Assembly: GCA_021797735.1 (NCBI GenBank)
Contig: JAJZZE010000052.1
Coordinates: 25,553 to 89,552 of the forward strand
Length of the DNA stretch: 64,000 nucleotides
From: Thermoplasmata archaeon
Lineage (GTDB): Archaea; Thermoplasmatota; Thermoplasmata; Thermoplasmatales; Thermoplasmataceae
Reading direction: 5' to 3'
The position numbers were made by a program, and so were the translations under genes. Shown in pieces: positions 60,309 through 64,000 of this stretch (positions are counted from its first letter, which is position 1; the number at the start of each line of letters is the position of its first letter). Below the pieces are notes generated by a model, which was given only the letters and a program-made list of their open reading frames with translations, did not search any database and was not told the origin of the DNA.

Positions 60309-61671
60309 ATACGATCTTGCAATAATAGGCAAAGGTGCCGCAGCATTCTCTGCAGCAATCAGGATCAGTGAATTAACATCGAATCAAATAAAAATAGCAA
60401 TGATAGGTTATGGTCCAATAGGTGGTGCATGTGTTAACGTTGGTTGCGTACCATCGAAATATCTAATTGAAGCATCAAAAAACTTTGAAATGGCAAAAAA
60501 ATCACTGTACGAAGGTATAAATGTGTATGCAAGTATAGATTTTAACAAATTTATGGAAGCCCTGAATAATTTTGTTGTAACAGAAAGAATAGAAAAATAT
60601 GAAAAAGTAATAAAAAACTTTCATAATATAGATTTATATGAGGGTAAAGCGAAATTTGTGGATAAAAATGCAGTTACCGTAAATAAACAGAAAATAACCG
60701 CATTTAATTTTTTAATTGCCACAGGATCAAAAACACTCATTCCCGATGTAAAAGGTCTGAATAACTATTACACAAGTGAGAATATATGGAATATACGTAA
60801 AATACCTGAAAAACTTGCAATATTGGGGTCCGGGGAGGTGGCAGTTGAACTTGCATATGCATTTTCCAATTTTGGGTCGAAGGTATACATTTTTAACAGG
60901 TCAGATAGGATATTAAAGGGATTTGATGACGATATAACAAAAAATTTAAGGAAAACACTGAAAAATCACGGTATAAAATTCCATACAGGTGTAAATATAA
61001 ATGAGATAAAAGATAAAACATTATTCTATGATAATGGCTCATTAAACTTTGATGAAATAATAGTTGCAACAGGTAGAATACCGAATATAGATGGCCTGGA
61101 TTTAGATAGGGCAGGAATAAAATTTAATGATAGGGGCATAATTGTTGATAAATACTTGAAAACATCAAATGAAAACATCTATGCTGCCGGGGATTGTGTT
61201 GACCAGGAATTAAAACTTGAAACCTTAGCCGGAAAAGAAGGCACAATGGTTGCAGAAAATATTCTTGGTTCAGGCAGAACGATAAATATAAAAAATATGC
61301 CATGGGCTGTATTCTGCGAACCAAATGTAGCTTCTGTCGGTTATACCGAGAAGGAAGCAAAATCCATGGATATCAAGTATAATGTAAGAAAAATAGAGAT
61401 TAAAAATGTTGTTAAGGCAAATATATTAAAATCAAATGATGGTATTATAAAGGTTATCTCTGATGAAAAGGGGATAATCCTCGGTGTACAGGTACTGGCA
61501 TCAAACGCGGCAGAATTTATAATAGAGGGGGTATATCTGGTACAGAACAGATTAACATATAGTGATATAATTAATTCGAGCCATGTATTCCCAACCGTAG
61601 CGGAGTCTATAAAAATAGCAGGGCAATCATTTATAAGAGATATATCAAAAATGAGCTGCTGCATGGAATAA
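60301..61671 (+). CDS. merA: Mercuric reductase-like flavoprotein disulfide oxidoreductase
   Basis: A 456-residue class I flavoprotein disulfide reductase. FAD loop: IIGKGAAAFSAAIRISE. Redox pair: C44 and C49 in GGACVNVGCVPSK, identical in form to MerA. NAD(P)H loop: LAILGSGEVAVELAYAFSNF. Second FAD motif: NIYAAGDCVD. The C-terminus ends SKMSCCME, the vicinal Cys453-Cys454 pair with which MerA captures Hg(II) at the other subunit's active site. It reduces Hg(II) to Hg(0) in the cytosol. It is coupled to the HMA gene; no MerR or ArsR-like regulator is adjacent in the window. Confidence 0.93.
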   Translation: MSKYDLAIIGKGAAAFSAAIRISELTSNQIKIAMIGYGPIGGACVNVGCVPSKYLIEASKNFEMAKKSLYEGINVYASIDFNKFMEALNNFVVTERIEKYEKVIKNFHNIDLYEGKAKFVDKNAVTVNKQKITAFNFLIATGSKTLIPDVKGLNNYYTSENIWNIRKIPEKLAILGSGEVAVELAYAFSNFGSKVYIFNRSDRILKGFDDDITKNLRKTLKNHGIKFHTGVNINEIKDKTLFYDNGSLNFDEIIVATGRIPNIDGLDLDRAGIKFNDRGIIVDKYLKTSNENIYAAGDCVDQELKLETLAGKEGTMVAENILGSGRTINIKNMPWAVFCEPNVASVGYTEKEAKSMDIKYNVRKIEIKNVVKANILKSNDGIIKVISDEKGIILGVQVLASNAAEFIIEGVYLVQNRLTYSDIINSSHVFPTVAESIKIAGQSFIRDISKMSCCME

Positions 61672-61787
61672 TATTATTTTTATTAAAATATTTAATTTAA
61701 ATATATTGTACTTATATATGATATAGATTTTTCTATGCTAATTAATTTATTATAGAAAGATATTTATATATCCACGTATTAATATTT

Positions 61788-62062
61788 ATGTATATAAAAA
61801 AATCAAAATATTATTAAGCGTAGGAATTATATTTATTATGGCCTCCATGACCGGGATGTCAGCTATGTGGAATGAAACGCAGCAAACCCATGCAATATAA
61901 CCAGCAGTAACTGTATTTAAGAATTTATACAATAGTTTCAATAGTGGCATATTTGAATACAGGTTTTCAATTAATAATTATAAATATTATTTCATAGCCT
62001 ATATTTCCATAGAAAATAACGCCACAGTTAAGTTAACGCTAATGCAATACATAGTGAGTTGA
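61788..62062 (+). pseudogene. Broken gene for a small secreted protein
   Basis: Reading from MYIKK, a one-base shift at the A7 run (61796-61802) joins a signal-peptide-like stretch KILLSVGIIFIMASMTGMSA and MWNETQQTHAI. An in-frame TAA (61898-61900) interrupts it. The same frame then continues without stops, PAVTVFKNLYNSF through ENNATVKLTLMQYIVS, to a TGA at 62060-62062. About 90 codons would be restored by repairing two lesions. It ends one base before the frame of the first membrane protein, so the three formed an operon. Alternatively only a short 3' part is translated. I do not recognise the family. Confidence 0.55.
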
Positions 62063-62064
62063 TT

Positions 62065-62080
62065 GGAGGAGATAAAAATG
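62065..62080 (+). promoter_or_regulatory. Shine-Dalgarno of the first terminal membrane protein
   Basis: GGAGGAG at 62065-62071 stands 6 bp before ATG at 62078 and rules out the in-frame TTG at 62063. A full SD implies an internal operon gene, consistent with the broken gene upstream having been its first cistron. Confidence 0.7.
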
Positions 62081-63061
62081 GAAAATGTTAAAGTAAACAG
62101 ATTGCTATTAATTAATGTATTATTATCTCTACTAATTTTTATTATAAGTATTTTTTTAGCAGATTATATCAATATCATGTATAGGACAACACTTATTGTA
62201 ATATTTTTAACGTTTTTATATATTTTAATCCCTGAAATTTACCTTATCTTTTTTAATCCAAAAAGTAAAATATTATTTTACGTGCATTTTGGAGTTTTAT
62301 ATGTATGGTTATTTTATTTATTTTCTTTACTGTTTCTATTGTTTATTATACCGGAATCCATTGAAATATATTATATAACGTCGGATAAATACAAAAACAA
62401 AAACAATGTAAAACACATAGAAGTTTATAATGCAATTAATATAGCAAAATCAGAAATAAAAAAACAGTATAATATTAATGATATAGAAATAAAATCCTCA
62501 AAGTTAGAATATGATGACTGGCTTATAGATACTAAATTTTCCATTAATAATGAAAGCAAAAACTACAGGGTTATAATAAACGGTATAAATGGAAATATAG
62601 GAAGCATAAAAGATTATAACCATTTAAATATTAACAATGCAAAAACATTGATATACAGTGCACTTGTAATAACGATCATATCATTTATAGTGTATATTAT
62701 GGATTTTATAAATAATTTTATACCATTTTTTGTAAAAGCATCTAACTTTTTTGAATTTTTAATACCAATTATGTATTTATTATTGCTTTTTATATATTTC
62801 TACATGATTCTCAGGATATTTAAAATAGGATTATACACGCATAACGGTAAATATAAATTAGCATATAAGAAAAATAGCATTGTTTTTGGTGTTATAATTC
62901 TAATATTTGGCTTGATAATAACAGGGGTTCGTGGAATATTTGTATTGCTTTTCGGCGGGACAATAACATCAACATCAACAATTTTATCTACTTATATTAC
63001 AGTGATTGCAGGCATAATAGTTTTATTTTCCAGAACTTATTTACATAATATAATAAATTAA
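62078..63061 (+). CDS. Polytopic membrane protein with PepSY-like domain (paralogue A)
   Basis: About 327 residues. Three hydrophobic helices occupy residues about 8-100. A soluble segment of about 80 residues (NAINIAKSEIKKQYNINDIE to NYRVIINGINGNIGSIKDY) follows with a helix-strand pattern like PepSY (YPEB-type) domains. Three to four further helices complete it. It is paralogous to the next gene: both share the IPESIEIYYITSDKY / IPLFIEIYYITSDKY block. Function unknown. PepSY domains occur in peptidase propeptides and membrane regulators, so a protease-regulatory or envelope role is a guess. Confidence 0.65.
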   Translation: MENVKVNRLLLINVLLSLLIFIISIFLADYINIMYRTTLIVIFLTFLYILIPEIYLIFFNPKSKILFYVHFGVLYVWLFYLFSLLFLLFIIPESIEIYYITSDKYKNKNNVKHIEVYNAINIAKSEIKKQYNINDIEIKSSKLEYDDWLIDTKFSINNESKNYRVIINGINGNIGSIKDYNHLNINNAKTLIYSALVITIISFIVYIMDFINNFIPFFVKASNFFEFLIPIMYLLLLFIYFYMILRIFKIGLYTHNGKYKLAYKKNSIVFGVIILIFGLIITGVRGIFVLLFGGTITSTSTILSTYITVIAGIIVLFSRTYLHNIIN

Positions 63062-63075
63062 TTGGTTGTGATAAA

Positions 63076-63852
63076 ATGAAATATAATAAAATAAATAGAT
63101 GGCCTTTAATAAATACGGTTATTGCTTTCCTAACTTTCATATTAACCATAATTTTTATTTTATATGTAAACCATTATATCTATTTAAGTCAGGTTCTTTT
63201 CTTTTTATTGGTATTTTTGGCTATTGCATTTCCAAGTATTTTTTTAACCTTTTATAATAAAAACTTCAATAAAAAATGGAAAGTACTGTTTTATATACAT
63301 TTTATAGTTTTATTAATAATTTCATCGTTTTTGTCATTAGTTTTCTTTTTAATACCCCTGTTTATTGAAATTTATTACATTACATCAGATAAATACAGGG
63401 ATATTAATTATGATAATATTATTAAATCAAATAATATAACTGAAATTGCAAAATCAGAAATAAAAAATAAATTTAATGTTGATGATGTTGTGATAGAATC
63501 CCAGGATTTGGAAAAAGATAAATGGATTATAATAACAAAATTTACATTTAATGATGAAAAAAAATATTATAAAATAGTTATAAACAGTGAAAAAGAAAAC
63601 ATTGAAAGTTTAAATGAGTATAATTACAGCACCCCTGATAAATTAACAATAAGAAATGAATCAATAATTATATTAACGGCTTTTATAACATCTATTATAT
63701 ATTTAGCTTATAAGATATATACTATTATTGGAATGGCAAATCTTATCGGTACCTCAAAACCAGCACTGGCAATATCAATTTTTTCCGGCGTGTATGGACT
63801 GGTATACTTAACATCATTTATAATGTTAATAAATATATATATATATATATAA
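63076..63852 (+). CDS. Polytopic membrane protein with PepSY-like domain (paralogue B, shorter)
   Basis: A 258-residue paralogue of the preceding protein with the same layout: helices at the N-terminus, the shared FIEIYYITSDKYRDI block, a soluble segment (EIAKSEIKNKFNVDDVVIES to YKIVINSEKENIESLNEYN), then two helices. It lacks about 70 C-terminal residues relative to A, and its last codons are an AT dinucleotide run of about 20 bp (INIYIYI, stop). So its end could be truncated or length-variable. GTGATAAAATG supplies the start 14 bp after paralogue A. Function unknown. Confidence 0.62.
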   Translation: MKYNKINRWPLINTVIAFLTFILTIIFILYVNHYIYLSQVLFFLLVFLAIAFPSIFLTFYNKNFNKKWKVLFYIHFIVLLIISSFLSLVFFLIPLFIEIYYITSDKYRDINYDNIIKSNNITEIAKSEIKNKFNVDDVVIESQDLEKDKWIIITKFTFNDEKKYYKIVINSEKENIESLNEYNYSTPDKLTIRNESIIILTAFITSIIYLAYKIYTIIGMANLIGTSKPALAISIFSGVYGLVYLTSFIMLINIYIYI

Positions 63853-63919
63853 TTTTTAGAATATTTATAATAGTAACGTGACTTTACATCCATTTTCCCT
63901 TAATCTCTCTGAAACCCTT

Positions 63920-63949
63920 CAATTAAACTAAATTTCTACTGTTTAATTG
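63920..63949. repeat. 9-bp inverted repeat near the window end
   Basis: CAATTAAAC and GTTTAATTG face each other across 12 bp, followed by TGTGGG. It lies downstream of the membrane-protein pair and could be a terminator hairpin or an element end. It occurs once only, so it is not a CRISPR repeat. Confidence 0.5.
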
Positions 63950-64000
63950 TGGGTACACAGATAATTTATTATTTGATGTATATGGACTTATTTATTTTAC

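Noticed and set aside
63920..63949. CRISPR repeat at the window end
   Set aside because: The inverted repeat occurs once, with no second copy or spacer spacing before the window ends; no CRISPR array was seen anywhere.

Overview
The window comes from the chromosome of a thermoacidophilic archaeon of the order Thermoplasmatales. A Picrophilus-like genome fits best; Ferroplasma cannot be excluded from sequence alone. The reasons are strongly AT-rich DNA with ATA/AGG-rich codons, genes that start about 25 bp after a TATA box with no leader, a tricorn-interacting aminopeptidase, a thermopsin-type acid protease, archaeal PEP carboxylase, split glycine decarboxylase, archaeal RPA genes, and tRNA genes without encoded CCA.

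Layout. 1-9.2 kb: the tail of an acyl-CoA dehydrogenase, a glycosyltransferase, the divergent AMMECR1 / Memo / radical-SAM set, a nitrilase, an MqnD-like protein, a rubrerythrin-like protein with a perfect internal duplication, a Nudix hydrolase and PEP carboxylase. 9.3-15.5 kb: an operon gcvPA-gcvPB-RPA-RPA partner, then two small conserved genes. 15.5-28.5 kb: tRNA-Gly, a polyprenol-kinase-like protein, an acetyltransferase and Sua5, the tricorn-factor aminopeptidase, TldE/TldD separated by a TnpB relic, a CBS-HPF protein, a SHMT-like enzyme, a PLD-like protein and tRNA-Ala. 29-38 kb: a VapBC pair, an antiporter, NAD synthase, a solute:sodium symporter with a small partner, thermopsin and glutamyl-tRNA reductase.

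38.3-43.0 kb is the clearest accessory region. A tyrosine integrase gene runs into tRNA-Asp. A perfect 134-bp direct repeat (tRNA 3' end plus integrase 3' end) bounds about 4.5 kb carrying a frameshifted transposase, a RelBE-like toxin-antitoxin operon and a second integrase. 43-49.3 kb holds a bacterio-opsin-activator-type regulator, an esterase, two unrelated radical-SAM proteins in convergent overlap, a CobJ-like methyltransferase and a DUF929 membrane protein. 49.4-56.7 kb holds methylcitrate-cycle genes (PrpD, PrpB, an MBL hydrolase, a citrate/methylcitrate synthase) next to a TcuAB-like tricarballylate oxidation pair. 57-61.7 kb holds a 2-oxoacid:ferredoxin oxidoreductase and a mercuric reductase preceded by a free HMA domain. 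61.8-63.9 kb holds a broken secreted-protein gene followed by two paralogous membrane proteins of unknown function.

Metabolically the genes centre on propionyl/acyl-CoA, tricarboxylic-acid, glycine/serine and 2-oxoacid use by ferredoxin enzymes. Several intergenic stretches contain what look like worn gene fragments (TnpB, possible asparaginase, possible PLP enzyme), so gene decay is visible. I did not recognise a clearly new defence or CRISPR system. The least explained candidates are the tRNA-Asp element, the Amme/Memo/radical-SAM set and the terminal membrane-protein pair. All functional calls rest on recognised motifs, not on database searches.
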